Assembly (NCBI RefSeq): GCF_009828925.2 | Contig: NZ_WUTY02000001.1 | Location: 1,580,492 to 1,644,491 of the forward strand | Direction of reading: 5' to 3' | Source of the DNA: Methylicorpusculum oleiharenae | Lineage (GTDB): Bacteria > Pseudomonadota > Gammaproteobacteria > Methylococcales > Methylomonadaceae | DNA length: 64,000 nt | Shown: positions 29,675-42,652 of the stretch, piece after piece | Numbering within the stretch: the stretch's first letter is position 1 | How the letters are laid out: each line of letters opens with the position of its first letter | Notes under the pieces: model-generated | The model's database searches: none | What the model was told of the DNA's origin: nothing | What the model saw: only the letters and a program-made list of their open reading frames with translations | Position numbers and translations under genes: made by a program

Positions 29675-30142
29675 ATGACCACGCTTACTATCAACGGCAA
29701 GCCCATTAATATCGATTTGCCTGCGGACACCCCCCTCCTTTGGGCCTTACGCGACTTCGTGGGTTTAACCGGAACCAAATTTGGCTGCGGCATCGCATCA
29801 TGCGGCGCTTGTAAAGTGCATCTCGATGGCGTGCCTACGCTTTCGTGCGTGACACCTATCTCGGCTGCCGTAGGAAAAAATATTGTGACGATAGAAGCCA
29901 TCGCTCAGGATGAGACCGGAAAAAAGGTACAGGACGCCTGGATGTCGCTGGGTGTTCCGCAATGTGGTTATTGTCAGTCCGGCCAGATAATGGCGGCCAC
30001 GGCCTTACTCAAACAAACGCCCAAACCCACCGATGCAGATATCGATAAGGCAATGAGCGGCAATATCTGCCGATGCGGGACTTATTGCCGTATACGCGCT
30101 GCAATCAAGCAGGCCGCGGGTATAACGGAGGTGACCGCATGA
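29675..30142 (+). CDS. iorA: [2Fe-2S] subunit of a molybdenum hydroxylase (IorA-like)
   Basis: A 155-residue small subunit with two [2Fe-2S] clusters. The plant-type ferredoxin cluster has its ligands in [17 protein letters not shown] plus a later TLSCV. The second cluster is in [11 protein letters not shown] and [12 protein letters not shown]. Layout and length match the small subunits of isoquinoline 1-oxidoreductase and related aldehyde or N-heterocycle hydroxylases. A strong GGAGGGAG ribosome site precedes ATG 29675. It overlaps the large subunit by four bases. The clusters pass electrons from the molybdenum site, probably to a cytochrome or other acceptor, since no FAD subunit is present. 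Confidence 0.93.
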   Translation: MTTLTINGKPINIDLPADTPLLWALRDFVGLTGTKFGCGIASCGACKVHLDGVPTLSCVTPISAAVGKNIVTIEAIAQDETGKKVQDAWMSLGVPQCGYCQSGQIMAATALLKQTPKPTDADIDKAMSGNICRCGTYCRIRAAIKQAAGITEVTA

Positions 30143-32499
30143 AAAAGTCATTGAATAGTTCTGAAGTGAGCACCGATTCCTTAAACGCAGACGACGGCAG
30201 TTTACAGATTGCCAATGTCAGCCGACGTGCCTTTCTCAAGGATATGGCTCTCACCGGATTTGTCCTGGCTGCCGGATTCCCTTCGCTGTCAAGAGCAGAA
30301 GAAACTGCCGTGTCGTCGGACCCCCAGAAATACGGCGCGGACGCCATGCCGCATGGCTGGGTAGATAATCCACTGGTGTTTGTAGCAATAGCAACCGACG
30401 GTACGGTTACCATTATTTGCCATCGGTCAGAAATGGGACAAGGTGTTCGCACCAGTCTCCCTATGGTGGTGGCCGACGAATTGGAAGCAGACTGGCAGCG
30501 TGTTCATGTTGAGCAGGCGCCTGGCGACGAAGTGCGTTACGGTAATCAGGATACTGACGGCTCCCGCAGCATGCGTCATTTCTTTATGCCCATGCGCAGA
30601 GTCGGCGCTGCAGCCCGCTCCATGCTGGAGGCGGCTGCGGCTGCTCAATGGCAAGTGCCGGTTCAGGAAGTCACTGCCAAGCAGCATCAAATTTTTCACC
30701 CAGCCTCCGGCAGAGTGCTCGATTATGGGCAACTGGCCGAAGCGGCGGCAAAATTACCGGTACCTGTCCGGGAAACCTTGCATCTGAAAAAACAGGAAGA
30801 CTTCCGCTATATCGGCAAGGGTCAGGTCGGCATTTATGACGGCCAGGATATGGTTACCGGCAGAGCGCAATACGGCATCGACACCCGCCTCAAAGACATG
30901 TTTTATGCTGTAATCGCTCGCCCTCCCGTATTTGGCGGCAAGCTTTTAAGTTACGATGCCAACGAAGCACTCAAGGTGCCGGGTGTGGTCAAGGTGATCG
31001 AGCTTAAAAGCAGTCCTCCGCCTGCTGATTACAACCCGTTAGGTGGTATCGCGGTAATTGCCCGTAATACCTGGGCGGCCATCCAGGGGCGCAATGCGCT
31101 GAAGATTGAATGGGAAAAGGGTCCCCATGGAAGCTACGATTCTGTGGCGTATAAGGCGGAACTCGAGGCAGCTGCGCGTAAACCGGGCAAAGTGGTTCGC
31201 ACCGAGGGCGATGTCGATGCTGCTTTGCAAAGTGCTGTCAAGCGTGTGGAAGCCGAATATTACGCCCCGCATCTCGCCCAGGCTCCGATGGAGCCTCCTG
31301 CAGCAACCGCGCAGATCATTGATGGAAAATGCGAAATTTGGGCCTGCACACAGGCTCCGCAGGTGTCTCGGGAACGCGTGGCCAAATGGCTCAAGCTGAC
31401 GGAAGACAATGTTACTGTGCATGTCACGTTGTTGGGTGGGGGTTTCGGACGCAAATCCAAACCGGATTATGTCATCGAGGCGGCGCTATTATCGCAGGCG
31501 ATGGATGGCAAACCGGTCAAGCTGACCTGGACCCGCGAAGACGATCTGCATCACTCTTATTTTCATACGGTTTCAGTTGAACGTCTGGAAGCCGGACTGG
31601 ACCTTCAGGGCAAGCCGGTAGCCTGGTTGCACCGGACGGTAGCGCCGACCATTTCCTCGACTTTTGGTCCCGATAGCAAGCACCAAATGCCGACGGAACT
31701 GGGTATGGGGGTTATCAATGTGCCTTTTGCCATTGCTAATCTGCGCATTGAAAATCCGGAAGCCGAGGCGCATACGCGCATTGGCTGGTTTCGTTCAGTA
31801 TCCAATATCCCCCATGCTTTCGCGATTCAGTCTTTCGTAGCCGAACTGGCTGCGGTGGCAGGACGCGACCCCAAGGAGTATCTGCTCGACCTGATCGGTC
31901 CGCCGCGCCGTATTGATCCGCGCACCCTTGGCGATACCTGGAATCAAGGCGAATCGCCGGTGTTGTATCCGGTCGACACCGGCCGTCTGCGCCGCGTGAT
32001 AGAAACTGTTACCGATGCGGCCAATTGGGGAGGCAAGTTTTCCAAAGGCCGCGGATTAGGCCTTGCCGCTCATTATAGTTTCGTCACATACGTTGCGGTT
32101 GTGGTTGAAGTTGCCGTCAGTGAAGCTGGCAAATTGAGCATACCCCGCATTGATGTAGCCGTGGATTGTGGACCGCAGGTTAATCCGGAACGTATCCGTT
32201 CGCAAATTGAAGGAGCCTGCATTATGGGAGTCAGTTTAGCTACGCTGGGCGAAATCAGTTTCAAGGATGGCGCTGTGATGCAGGATAATTTTCATGCCTA
32301 CCAGCTGACCCGTATAGATGATGCGCCGCGCGAAATCCGGGTCCATCTTCTTCCGGCTGCCGAGTATGACACGCCGTTAGGCGGGGTAGGTGAGCCGGGT
32401 GTGCCGCCCATCGCGCCGGCATTGTGCAATGCCATTTTTGCGGCAACCGGTCAACGTATTCGCCAGTTGCCTATCCGCGATCAATTGCGTAAAGACTGA
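30139..32499 (+). CDS. iorB: Molybdopterin-binding large subunit (IorB-like)
   Basis: A 786-residue molybdenum hydroxylase large subunit. ATG 30139 lies in the ATGA overlap with iorA. The N-terminus has a twin-arginine signal ([20 protein letters not shown]), so the folded enzyme is probably exported to the periplasm, dragging the small subunit with it. Cofactor regions seen are [35 protein letters not shown], and near the end [20 protein letters not shown], with the catalytic Glu in GEPG. The family oxidises aldehydes or N-heteroaromatics; the substrate cannot be told from sequence. The MocA-like and XdhC-like genes upstream complete the maturation set. Confidence 0.93.
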   Translation: MKKSLNSSEVSTDSLNADDGSLQIANVSRRAFLKDMALTGFVLAAGFPSLSRAEETAVSSDPQKYGADAMPHGWVDNPLVFVAIATDGTVTIICHRSEMGQGVRTSLPMVVADELEADWQRVHVEQAPGDEVRYGNQDTDGSRSMRHFFMPMRRVGAAARSMLEAAAAAQWQVPVQEVTAKQHQIFHPASGRVLDYGQLAEAAAKLPVPVRETLHLKKQEDFRYIGKGQVGIYDGQDMVTGRAQYGIDTRLKDMFYAVIARPPVFGGKLLSYDANEALKVPGVVKVIELKSSPPPADYNPLGGIAVIARNTWAAIQGRNALKIEWEKGPHGSYDSVAYKAELEAAARKPGKVVRTEGDVDAALQSAVKRVEAEYYAPHLAQAPMEPPAATAQIIDGKCEIWACTQAPQVSRERVAKWLKLTEDNVTVHVTLLGGGFGRKSKPDYVIEAALLSQAMDGKPVKLTWTREDDLHHSYFHTVSVERLEAGLDLQGKPVAWLHRTVAPTISSTFGPDSKHQMPTELGMGVINVPFAIANLRIENPEAEAHTRIGWFRSVSNIPHAFAIQSFVAELAAVAGRDPKEYLLDLIGPPRRIDPRTLGDTWNQGESPVLYPVDTGRLRRVIETVTDAANWGGKFSKGRGLGLAAHYSFVTYVAVVVEVAVSEAGKLSIPRIDVAVDCGPQVNPERIRSQIEGACIMGVSLATLGEISFKDGAVMQDNFHAYQLTRIDDAPREIRVHLLPAAEYDTPLGGVGEPGVPPIAPALCNAIFAATGQRIRQLPIRDQLRKD

Positions 32500-32624
32500 C
32501 CGGACGACGGCGAGCCGACAAAATCTAACCTTGTTCGTCAGGCCCGTCATAAATGGCGCATCCTACGGCCCTGTATTTATGCCAAAAATATCCCCAACAA
32601 ATCTACAAAGCCAATAGGTACACT

Positions 32625-32837
32625 ATGAACGCGGTCGTAATCAGCAACATGAGCTTGGAAGAGAAGCTCGCCACGATGGAACAAATATGGGACGATCACT
32701 GCCAGCACCAAAACGTGCAATCACCGGATTGGCATGGCGATGTTTTGCAAATCAGGGAAGAAAACCGACGGGCCGGACATGAACAATCTATGGACTGGCA
32801 AGATGCCAAAAATGCAATCCGTCAACGGACGCAATGA
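32625..32837 (+). CDS. Addiction-module antitoxin (TIGR02574-like)
   Basis: A 70-residue protein, MNAVVISNMSLEEKLATMEQ, IWDDH, ending DWQDAKNAIRQRTQ. The SLEEKLATMEQIWD opening and W..AK..IR ending fit the small antitoxin family paired with RelE/ParE toxins. Its stop overlaps the toxin ATG by four bases. The neighbouring toxin is broken by an in-frame TGA, so this antitoxin may now be an orphan. Confidence 0.75.
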   Translation: MNAVVISNMSLEEKLATMEQIWDDHCQHQNVQSPDWHGDVLQIREENRRAGHEQSMDWQDAKNAIRQRTQ

Positions 32838-33133
32838 ATATCAAAATTCTCCCGATAGCCAATGAAGATTGAGTCAATGGCTATCAATTCTATGAAAAAC
32901 AATCGCAGGGATTAGGAAGTTATTTCCTGGATTCGTTATTTTCGGATATTGATTCCTTGCTCATCTATTACGGCATACATCAGCAGTTTTTCGGCAACTA
33001 TTACCGATTACTCTCCAAACGCTTTCCTTTTGCGGTTTATTATGTCGTCGAAAAGCAGGGTATTATTGTTTATGCCGTGCTGGATTGCCGAAGAAGTCCG
33101 GCATGGCTGGCGGGAAGATTGGAAAAAGAGTAA
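32834..33133 (+). pseudogene. RelE/ParE-like toxin with internal TGA
   Basis: Read through, this is a 99-residue RelE/ParE-fold toxin: MNIKILPIANED, stop, VNGYQFYEKQSQGLGSYFLD, then a ParE-like core (FGNYYRLLSKRFPFAVYYVV, then IVYAVLDCRRSP). Codon 13 is TGA (32870-32872), where a Trp or Leu codon would be expected. No other defect is visible and there is no good restart codon soon after it. The toxin is therefore probably inactive through one point mutation, unless read through. Confidence 0.75.
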
Positions 33134-33182
33134 GACCTAAACTTTCTCCTGATTAGTAAGCTGTTTCAGCTAAATCCACAAG

Positions 33183-33284
33183 CTCGTCATGCCCGTCCGG
33201 AAACGGGCATCCAGTGCCAAGGATGGTAAGCTTCGAGCTATCCATGCGGTCTGGATTTCGGCAATCCCTGCCGAAATGACACGG
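33183..33284. repeat. MITE-related element, second copy
   Basis: The right arm GGCAATCCCTGCCGAAATGA matches the right arm of the 6883-6982 element with one change. The left part begins CGTCATGCCCGTCCGG and includes its own small hairpin (GCCCGTCCGGAAACGGGC). It is a diverged relative about 26 kb away. Confidence 0.6.
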
Positions 33285-33583
33285 TCGGCTGGGGAAAAAG
33301 AGTTAGAGCTGAAGCCTCTTTATAATCAGGCACTTTCTAGAGTTTTTTCGAGCATTGAAGGGGGGCAGGTCGCTAATCAAGAAAAATAAGGCCGACGATT
33401 GGAGTTTTTTACAAAAATAAGAATTCTTTATCCTGAACCTTACCTGGTCGTGCTTTATTAAACTGCCGGTTGATCGAACATAGATCTTCTCTCAAAATGC
33501 TTGATGGCAGGAACCTGGCGCCATTGTTCTGTTGATCGCAAAATCTAACTTTATCTTAAGGCCCGTCATGAATTGTGCGCTTG

Positions 33584-33648
33584 TAGGATGCAGTGAGGAA
33601 CAAGCCGCATCTTTCACGATTGATGCGGTTCCTATCGATACAGCATCC
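33584..33648. repeat. Imperfect palindromic element
   Basis: The arms GGATGCAGTGAGGAAC..GCCGCATC and GATGCGG.TTCC...CAGCATCC fold back on each other over about 65 bases. A half-copy (TAGGATGTGGTGAAGATCGA followed by GCCGCATC) is present at 46619-46647. It looks like a dispersed REP-like element. Confidence 0.55.
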
Positions 33649-34203
33649 AACTGCCCGGCGCATTTAAGTAAAGAAATACTTGTTTGCAAGGCCTGACTCT
33701 GGCTTCTCGAAAGCCCCGGATTCCGCAAGCTCCATCCAGGCTACCCAGGTGTATGTTTTCAATAAATTTCATCATACAAAGATGTGCCGACGTAAGGATG
33801 TGCATCAATCATGAACGATGCGCTTCACGTTGTTCAGATCCTACGAACTGATGCGAATGCGTTATTTCACACACTAAAATAGGTGATTTCACCTTTTTTC
33901 TGCGTTTACTTCCGAATCGCTCTAAATAAAACCTTAGTTCATTGATATGTAGAGCATTATTTAGTTGGTCTAAATATTGCTTTAATACTATTAGATTGTA
34001 ATCCTGACAACATCTTACGTTACTGGTTGAGCAAGTCAAATTAACGAAAATAATGAAATACTGATTGCAATGGGTTAATTATTTAGCGGCATCGAGTTTT
34101 TGATTTAAAAAAAATCAGTTTGGCAGGAAATAAAAATGGCTCAAATTGAAGCCTGTAATTAAGCATTGCATTAATTATCTATCTTTTAACCATAGGAACA
34201 ACT

Positions 34204-35076
34204 ATGACACCCTCAGTAGTTTCAGTATCAAAATTGGCAACCGCACTATCGTTGGCTACTATAAGTTTACTCGCGCCGTTATCTGCCAGTGCCACCACTT
34301 TGTATGCAAACAACGGCGGAGCCTTTACTTTTAACTTAGACAGTACCGCCTTAGGAAATTACGCGTTTGGCAGCTTTTTGGGCACTAATAACTACTACTT
34401 GTCTTCGTTTTCGAATACTGCTGCATCGGATCCTACTTTAGTCTCTGGCAGTGATTTTCGTGCAACTATTGGCCCGCATCAAATCTCGGCGACCAATCTT
34501 GTGCATGACCTTACTCCGGTGGGGACTAATCCTACTGGTCAACAGGCATCTCGACATGTGCAAGCGACTACTGCCGGTTTTAGTATTGACTCGGATACTC
34601 TGGCAGGTGTTTCCGGGGAAAAGCTTGGTATGACGGGGCTGCATGGATTTTATATACCCGAATTTAATGGCAAACCAAGTTATCTATCGAATGGAGATTT
34701 TTCCCTTGAATTTGACCCTGTTCGCACCAGCAACGGCAGATCCGGTTGGTATGTTAATAACAACTTTGGTTTCACATTGGATGTCTACGATTTGGCCAAT
34801 TTAAATTTGACAGTCACCGATGCCAATAATTGGCTCTTGGCTGGTGATTTGTTTATGGCTCCTGGAAATGCGGGAATGTTAGGTGGGGCAGCATACACCG
34901 ACGTGGGCGGCTTTAGTTTGGGCGTTGGTTCATATGCGGTATCTTCCGTTCCGGTACCAAGCGCAATTTGGTTAATGGGTAGCGGTTTAGTCGGTTTAGC
35001 GGGCATGGGGCGACGTAAGGGCGTTGTCGCTAAAGAACTGAAGTTTCCTAAAAATTCATTAGGCCACCATGCGTAG
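34204..35076 (+). CDS. PEP-CTERM sorting domain protein
   Basis: A 290-residue secreted protein. The N-terminal signal peptide (ALSLATISLLAPLSASATTL) precedes a polar, Gly/Asn/Ser-rich body of beta-strand character. Near the C-terminus is the sorting tail: VPVPSAIWLMGSGLVGLAGM followed by GRRK. This VPxP-type PEP-CTERM signal, recognised by exosortase and linked to extracellular polysaccharide, is common in methanotrophs. About 18 residues after GRRK (VVAKELKFPKNSLGHHA) are longer than usual. This extra tail runs into the end of a transposase fragment on the other strand, so insertion or deletion may have altered the original stop. Function of the body is unknown. Confidence 0.85.
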   Translation: MTPSVVSVSKLATALSLATISLLAPLSASATTLYANNGGAFTFNLDSTALGNYAFGSFLGTNNYYLSSFSNTAASDPTLVSGSDFRATIGPHQISATNLVHDLTPVGTNPTGQQASRHVQATTAGFSIDSDTLAGVSGEKLGMTGLHGFYIPEFNGKPSYLSNGDFSLEFDPVRTSNGRSGWYVNNNFGFTLDVYDLANLNLTVTDANNWLLAGDLFMAPGNAGMLGGAAYTDVGGFSLGVGSYAVSSVPVPSAIWLMGSGLVGLAGMGRRKGVVAKELKFPKNSLGHHA

Positions 35077-35301
35077 CAACACAGCTACCAGAGAATTTTT
35101 CGTGGGTTTGCCTGGTTTGGGGCAAACCCTATCAAAATCATCATTGAGTGCGGCCTCGGCGATAAGCCGCCGAACATCCGAAAAGGCAAAACTGGTTCGC
35201 CCCTTCACTTTATGCCGACGTTCCGGGTCGGCTTTCAAGCGATCCGCATAAAGCCAGGTGATCGTTGACGCCATCATACAAAAGTGTAGATGGTTGTTCA
35301 C
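35059..35301 (-). pseudogene. C-terminal transposase fragment (probable)
   Basis: An 80-residue frame with NHLHFCMMASTITWLYADRL, RGTSFAF-like GRTSFAFSDVRRLIAEAALN and a last helix LVAVLLRMVA. The pattern resembles the C-terminal end of DDE transposases of an IS4/IS1380-like type. The catalytic part is absent; the first Met is internal to the family. It overlaps the end of the PEP-CTERM gene on the opposite strand by 18 bases, which suggests the element's end is the source of that gene's present stop. The family assignment is from memory of similar tails and is uncertain. Confidence 0.45.
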
Positions 35302-35413
35302 TGCCTGAGAAAACTCAGGGGGTCAAGTCTTGTAATCAACCATTAAAGACTAGGGTTAAATCACATCGTCTTTTCAAAATACATGCTCCAGCCTCATTGT
35401 GTGCTGCATTTTG

Positions 35414-35662
35414 TTATGGCGTTGCTTGACCATGGTTCCAAAGTTCGTACTCGCTGATATCAATCTCGCTATTCCAGGCCACAGCATATCCTCCTTGTTC
35501 AACTTTTACAGATTTGAATAAGGCTGGATTCATTAATAGGTAAAACATCTCCTTACTTAGCAATGGAGTGACATCATATTTTTTCTTTACGTTATTATCG
35601 AACTCAACAAGTAGAGTATGATCGTCAATTGCCGATGCTGATTTGACCTTTGGATATCGCAT
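35414..35662 (-). CDS. DUF2442 domain protein
   Basis: An 82-residue protein: MRYPKVKSASAIDDHTLLVE, FDNNVKKKYDVTPLLSKEMF, then VEQGGYAVAWNSEIDISEYE and LW. This matches the small DUF2442 family, which commonly pairs with a DUF4160 gene and behaves like an accessory or toxin-antitoxin-type module. Upstream on the same strand (about 35668-35736) a short frame ends MWDTQEFHKLPPLE, which could be the remaining tail of such a partner; it is too short to call. Cytoplasmic; role unknown. Confidence 0.8.
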   Translation of the reverse strand: MRYPKVKSASAIDDHTLLVEFDNNVKKKYDVTPLLSKEMFYLLMNPALFKSVKVEQGGYAVAWNSEIDISEYELWNHGQATP

Positions 35663-35801
35663 GACTTACTCCAATGGAGGTAATTTATGAAATTCCTGGG
35701 TATCCCACATTTTTTTCATTTCGCAGTAATAGCAGTCAATCTAGTGAATAACCGAACCCGCTTCAAGGCGCATTTTACGCGAAGTTAGTGAGGCCAAATC
35801 C

Positions 35802-36815
35802 TTAATAGTGGCCTGCGGTAAATGGATTCTCAAAGCTTTCCAATACTTTGATGTAGTTGATTCTTTCAAAAGCGCCGGGATCGGACACATTCTTTTTGCT
35901 CATGACGCCTTTAATTTCTTCCAGAGATAGATAGCCGCGAGCGGTTAACCAGTGTTCCAGTCCATCCACGAGTACCTGCAAAAATTGCGGCCCGTTTTTC
36001 ATCAATGCGGAGGCCACCATGACCGTATCGGCTCCGGCGAGCAGATATTTGATAACTTCCACCGGCGAGTGCACGCCTCGGCTGGCAGCTAACGATGCCT
36101 TTAGCTGGCCATGCAATACGGCAATCCATAGCAGCGGCAGTCTGATTTCATCCGGACTGCTGTAGCTGGATCGAGGGTCAACCTGCAATTTATCCAAATC
36201 AAAATCCGGTTGATAAAAGCGGTTGAATAAAACCAGGGCGTCGGCTCCTGTCTCATCCAGGCGTTTTGCCATATTGCCGATGGCACTGAAAAAAGGGCTT
36301 AACTTAACCGCTACCGGTATTGTGACCGCTTTTTTGACGGATTTTAATATTTCAAAATAGCGTTGTTCAATTTCTTGAGCGGTTAAGTTGATATCCGTGG
36401 GTAAAAAGTAAATATTTAATTCCAGCGCGTGGGCGCCGGCATCTTGAATAAGCTTTGCATAATCAATCCAGCCACTGTTGGTGATGCCGTTCAGGCTCCC
36501 TATAATCGGAATATCGGTGCTTTCTACCGCTTTTCTGATATTGTTGAGGTAGCGGTCAGAATCTTTAGGGGCATCGGAAATATGCGGAAAAAAATTAAGT
36601 GATTCGGCAAAGCTGTCCGAGCCTGATTCCAGGAAAAAATCGAACGCATCGTTTTCCCGGCGAATCTGTTCTTCAAACAAGGAATGCAAGACAATAGCCG
36701 AGGCCCCTGAATCTTCGAGTGTCTTGATTCCGGCTAGAGAATCGGATAAAGGGCAGGAAGACACCACAATCGGGTGTTTTAAAGTTAGTCCCATGTAACG
36801 TGTGGATAAGTCCAT
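35802..36815 (-). CDS. Dihydroorotate-dehydrogenase-like flavoprotein
   Basis: A 337-residue TIM-barrel protein of the DHOD-like family. Seen are MDLSTRYMGLTLKHPIVVSS (FMN-binding first strand), IGSLNGITNSGWIDYA, ELNIYFLPTD, VAVKLSPFFS, the ALVLFNRFYQPDFD loop, and SRGVHSPVEVIKYLLAGADT with MVASAL (FMN phosphate site). It is not the pyrimidine enzyme PyrD: it lies in an operon with pyruvate:ferredoxin oxidoreductase, 11 bases after nifJ. In such operons it is thought to act in electron transfer, but its substrate is unproven. Confidence 0.88.
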   Translation of the reverse strand: MDLSTRYMGLTLKHPIVVSSCPLSDSLAGIKTLEDSGASAIVLHSLFEEQIRRENDAFDFFLESGSDSFAESLNFFPHISDAPKDSDRYLNNIRKAVESTDIPIIGSLNGITNSGWIDYAKLIQDAGAHALELNIYFLPTDINLTAQEIEQRYFEILKSVKKAVTIPVAVKLSPFFSAIGNMAKRLDETGADALVLFNRFYQPDFDLDKLQVDPRSSYSSPDEIRLPLLWIAVLHGQLKASLAASRGVHSPVEVIKYLLAGADTVMVASALMKNGPQFLQVLVDGLEHWLTARGYLSLEEIKGVMSKKNVSDPGAFERINYIKVLESFENPFTAGHY

Positions 36816-36826
36816 ACAGGTTGCCT

Positions 36827-40408
<3,582 letters not shown>

Positions 40409-40411
40409 TGC

Positions 40412-42049
40412 TTAAGCTCCCTGTTCAGATTGCATTTCTATGGCATGACACGGGCATTGTTCGTAACAGACGGCACACCCGGTACATTTTTCATAATCAA
40501 AGCGGTAACGATTTCCGGGGCCCAGTTTGACCACGGCAGTTTCAGGACACGAGCCGTAACAGCCGTCACATTCAAAGCAATTGCCGCAAGAATAGCAGCG
40601 CTGCGCTTCAAAAGTGGCATCGGCAGTCGTAAGTCCTGAGACAATTTCAGTGAAGCTTCCGGCGCGTTGCCCGGAGTCCAGAATGCCCTGGGCTTTTTGA
40701 TCGGCATCCGTCGAATACCAGGTGTGGAGGTGCTCATGGCTGACCAAGTCATGTTTTGGTGGCTGGGTATAGCGGCTGTTGCTTAGCCAGGCATCAATGT
40801 GCCGGGCCGCTTTTTTGCCGTGTCCGACGGCGACCGTAACAGTCCGTTCGCTGGGCACCATGTCGCCGCCGGCAAAGATGCCGTTTGATCCGGTTTGCAT
40901 GGTCGAATCCACGATAACGGTGCCGTCATCTTTATAATCAATTCCAGGCACGGCTTGTAAAAACCCCGTATCCGTTTCCTGTCCGACCGCCAGAATCAGT
41001 GAGTCGGCTTCCAATGTATCGTATTGCCCTGTCGGTTGCGGGCGGCCATTCTTGTCAATGGTCATGACCTCAACGGTCAATGATGTCTCATCCATTTCCT
41101 TGATCGTCCGCAGCCAGTTGATTTTGACGCCTTCTTCCAGCGCTTCATCCGCTTCGAAATCATGAGCTGGCATATGTTCGCGGTCGCGGCGATAGATAAT
41201 CAAGGCTTCTTCTGCGCCAAGTCGTTTGGCGGTTCGGGCCGCATCCATTGCGGTATTACCGCCGCCGTATATAGCCACTTTACGGCCTATTTTGGGCGAA
41301 TTTCCTGCGGCAACCTCACGTAAGAAAGTTACGGCATCCAGCATTTTTGAGGCTTCCCTGGCCGGTATGTCGACGCGTTTGCTTAAATGCGCACCGACAG
41401 CAACAAATACCGCGTCAAAATTGCCTTCCTTTTTATCGGCTAAAAGATTATTAACTTTGCGATTAAGGATGATTTCGACGCCTAAAGATTCTATGCGGGC
41501 AATTTCCTGATCCAGTTCTTTACGCGGTAAACGGTAGGTCGGAATTCCAAAGCGCATCATACCGCCGGCGACCGGGCCCGCTTCGTAAATGACCGCTTTA
41601 TGTCCTTTTCTCGCCAAATGATAAGCGGCTGATAAGCCGCTGGGCCCGGCACCGATAATTAACACGCGTTTGCCGCTGGGTGCGGCCTCGGATTCAATGG
41701 TCCAGCCTTCGGCTACCGCCATATCGCCGAGAAAGCGTTCAACAGCATGAATGCTGACGGCGCTATCAAAATGTGAACGGTTGCAGCTGGTTTCGCAGGG
41801 ATGATAGCAGACGCGGCCATGCACAGAGGGCAATGGATTGTCCTGCATGATGACCTGCCAGGCCTGCTTAAAATGACCGGCCTGTACTAAAGCAAGCCAG
41901 GCTTGAATGTTTTCACCCGCCGGGCAGGCATTGTTACAAGGTGGTAAAAAGTCTTTGTAAACAGGCCGTTGACTGCGAATGGCACCCGTACCCAATTCGT
42001 GACTTTGAAGATTAGCCGGACGCGTGACATCAGAAGGATTCTTGCTCAT
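40412..42049 (-). CDS. GltD-like NAD(P)H oxidoreductase with ferredoxin domain
   Basis: A 545-residue flavoprotein related to the glutamate synthase small subunit. N-terminal Cys ligands for [4Fe-4S] clusters are in PPCNNACPAGENIQAWL and CYHPCETSCNRSH. The FAD site is GAGPSGLSAAYHLARKG and the NAD(P)H site YGGGNTAMDAARTAKRLG. A C-terminal two-cluster ferredoxin domain follows, with CYSCGNCFECDGCYGSCPE and CTGCAVCYEQCPCHAIEM. There is no glutamate synthase large subunit nearby; the first gene of the operon with nifJ, it probably shuttles electrons between NAD(P)H and ferredoxin. This pairing is inferred from context. Confidence 0.9.
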   Translation of the reverse strand: MSKNPSDVTRPANLQSHELGTGAIRSQRPVYKDFLPPCNNACPAGENIQAWLALVQAGHFKQAWQVIMQDNPLPSVHGRVCYHPCETSCNRSHFDSAVSIHAVERFLGDMAVAEGWTIESEAAPSGKRVLIIGAGPSGLSAAYHLARKGHKAVIYEAGPVAGGMMRFGIPTYRLPRKELDQEIARIESLGVEIILNRKVNNLLADKKEGNFDAVFVAVGAHLSKRVDIPAREASKMLDAVTFLREVAAGNSPKIGRKVAIYGGGNTAMDAARTAKRLGAEEALIIYRRDREHMPAHDFEADEALEEGVKINWLRTIKEMDETSLTVEVMTIDKNGRPQPTGQYDTLEADSLILAVGQETDTGFLQAVPGIDYKDDGTVIVDSTMQTGSNGIFAGGDMVPSERTVTVAVGHGKKAARHIDAWLSNSRYTQPPKHDLVSHEHLHTWYSTDADQKAQGILDSGQRAGSFTEIVSGLTTADATFEAQRCYSCGNCFECDGCYGSCPETAVVKLGPGNRYRFDYEKCTGCAVCYEQCPCHAIEMQSEQGA

Positions 42050-42460
42050 TAGGTCAGCTCATTTGTTTGATTTGGAGAAAGCAGCTTTAGGAAAAGATTC
42101 CATGAAATAGTTTGTTGCGGATAGGGCTAATCAAAGCTGAACCCGGTATTCATTGCCGGTGGACTCGCAATGTTCGATAATTCCCGCAATCAGAGGACCG
42201 CTTAAAGATCAACTGAAGAGCAGAAAAACGATAAATTCAGAGGAGAGTTTAATTCATACGAAATGGGAATGTAAGTAACATAAATTATAAGGTTACTTAA
42301 TTGGACCGCGACTTGATCTGCACTGACGTAGTGTATTAACTTTTCGGCTAAAACAAAGGGTCACTTAGCAAAGGGTTTGCCTGGGTATCCAATTTAAAAC
42401 AGAGGGGTATAAGTAGTTTGACAGATCAAAATGTCTGTCTATTTTTGTAGTCGATAAAGC
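42050..42460. other. Gap between the nifJ operon and 6S RNA
   Basis: About 400 bases without a gene. It should contain the promoter of the minus-strand GltD-nifJ operon. A hairpin GACAGA-TCAAAATG-TCTGTC followed by TATTTTT (42420-42446) looks like a plus-strand terminator, though no plus-strand gene precedes it. It lies just beyond the 3' end of 6S RNA and might serve that transcript in part. Confidence 0.45.
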
Positions 42461-42642
42461 AGTATCTCCCACCTGCGCCGTAACACGCTATCGTCCTTGA
42501 ACCGACGGTTCAAGTGGGAACTCAATCTACTTATCAGGCTCCCCGAATAAACGGGTATGCACACCAATGTAGAAATCAGCTCCCCGGGTAAATATAGGTT
42601 CAGGAAACACCCAGCACATCCTCGAACGCTGTAGGAGATACA
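42461..42642 (-). ncRNA. ssrS: 6S RNA
   Basis: About 182 bases, directly downstream of zapA as in most gammaproteobacteria. The closing stem pairs the 5' GTATCTCCTAC with the 3' GTGGGAGATAC. The conserved hairpin CTTGAACCGTCGGTTCAAG lies in the 3' half, equivalent to the CCTTGAACCAAGGGTTCAAG of E. coli. The long duplex with a central bulge mimics open promoter DNA and binds the sigma-70 holoenzyme. A possible -10 box TAGAAT (minus strand, 42655-42650) overlaps the zapA stop codon seven bases before the RNA start. Confidence 0.88.
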
Positions 42643-42652
42643 TGGGGTTATT

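Larger units (their letters stand above)
33134..34203. other. Repeat-rich intergenic region
   Basis: About 1.07 kb without a credible gene. It holds a MITE-related element (33183-33284) and a palindromic element (33584-33648), both listed separately. Segment 33541-33580 resembles 32521-32560 (AAATCTAAC...GGCCCGTCAT), so related short direct repeats bracket the toxin-antitoxin pair. The last 150 bases are the upstream region of the PEP-CTERM gene. Confidence 0.5.

Noticed and set aside
32870-32872. TGA in the toxin read as selenocysteine
   Set aside because: No Sec-type family and no plausible downstream insertion hairpin; a nonsense mutation is simpler.
33809-34039. 76-codon minus-strand frame
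   Set aside because: Composition is not protein-like, no ribosome site, in repeat-rich DNA.
35668-35736. DUF4160 partner gene upstream of DUF2442
   Set aside because: Only a short tail-like frame remains after an in-frame stop; too little to call.
42420-42446. Plus-strand terminator for a hidden gene
   Set aside because: No plus-strand gene or RNA is seen upstream; it is only mentioned within the gap entry.
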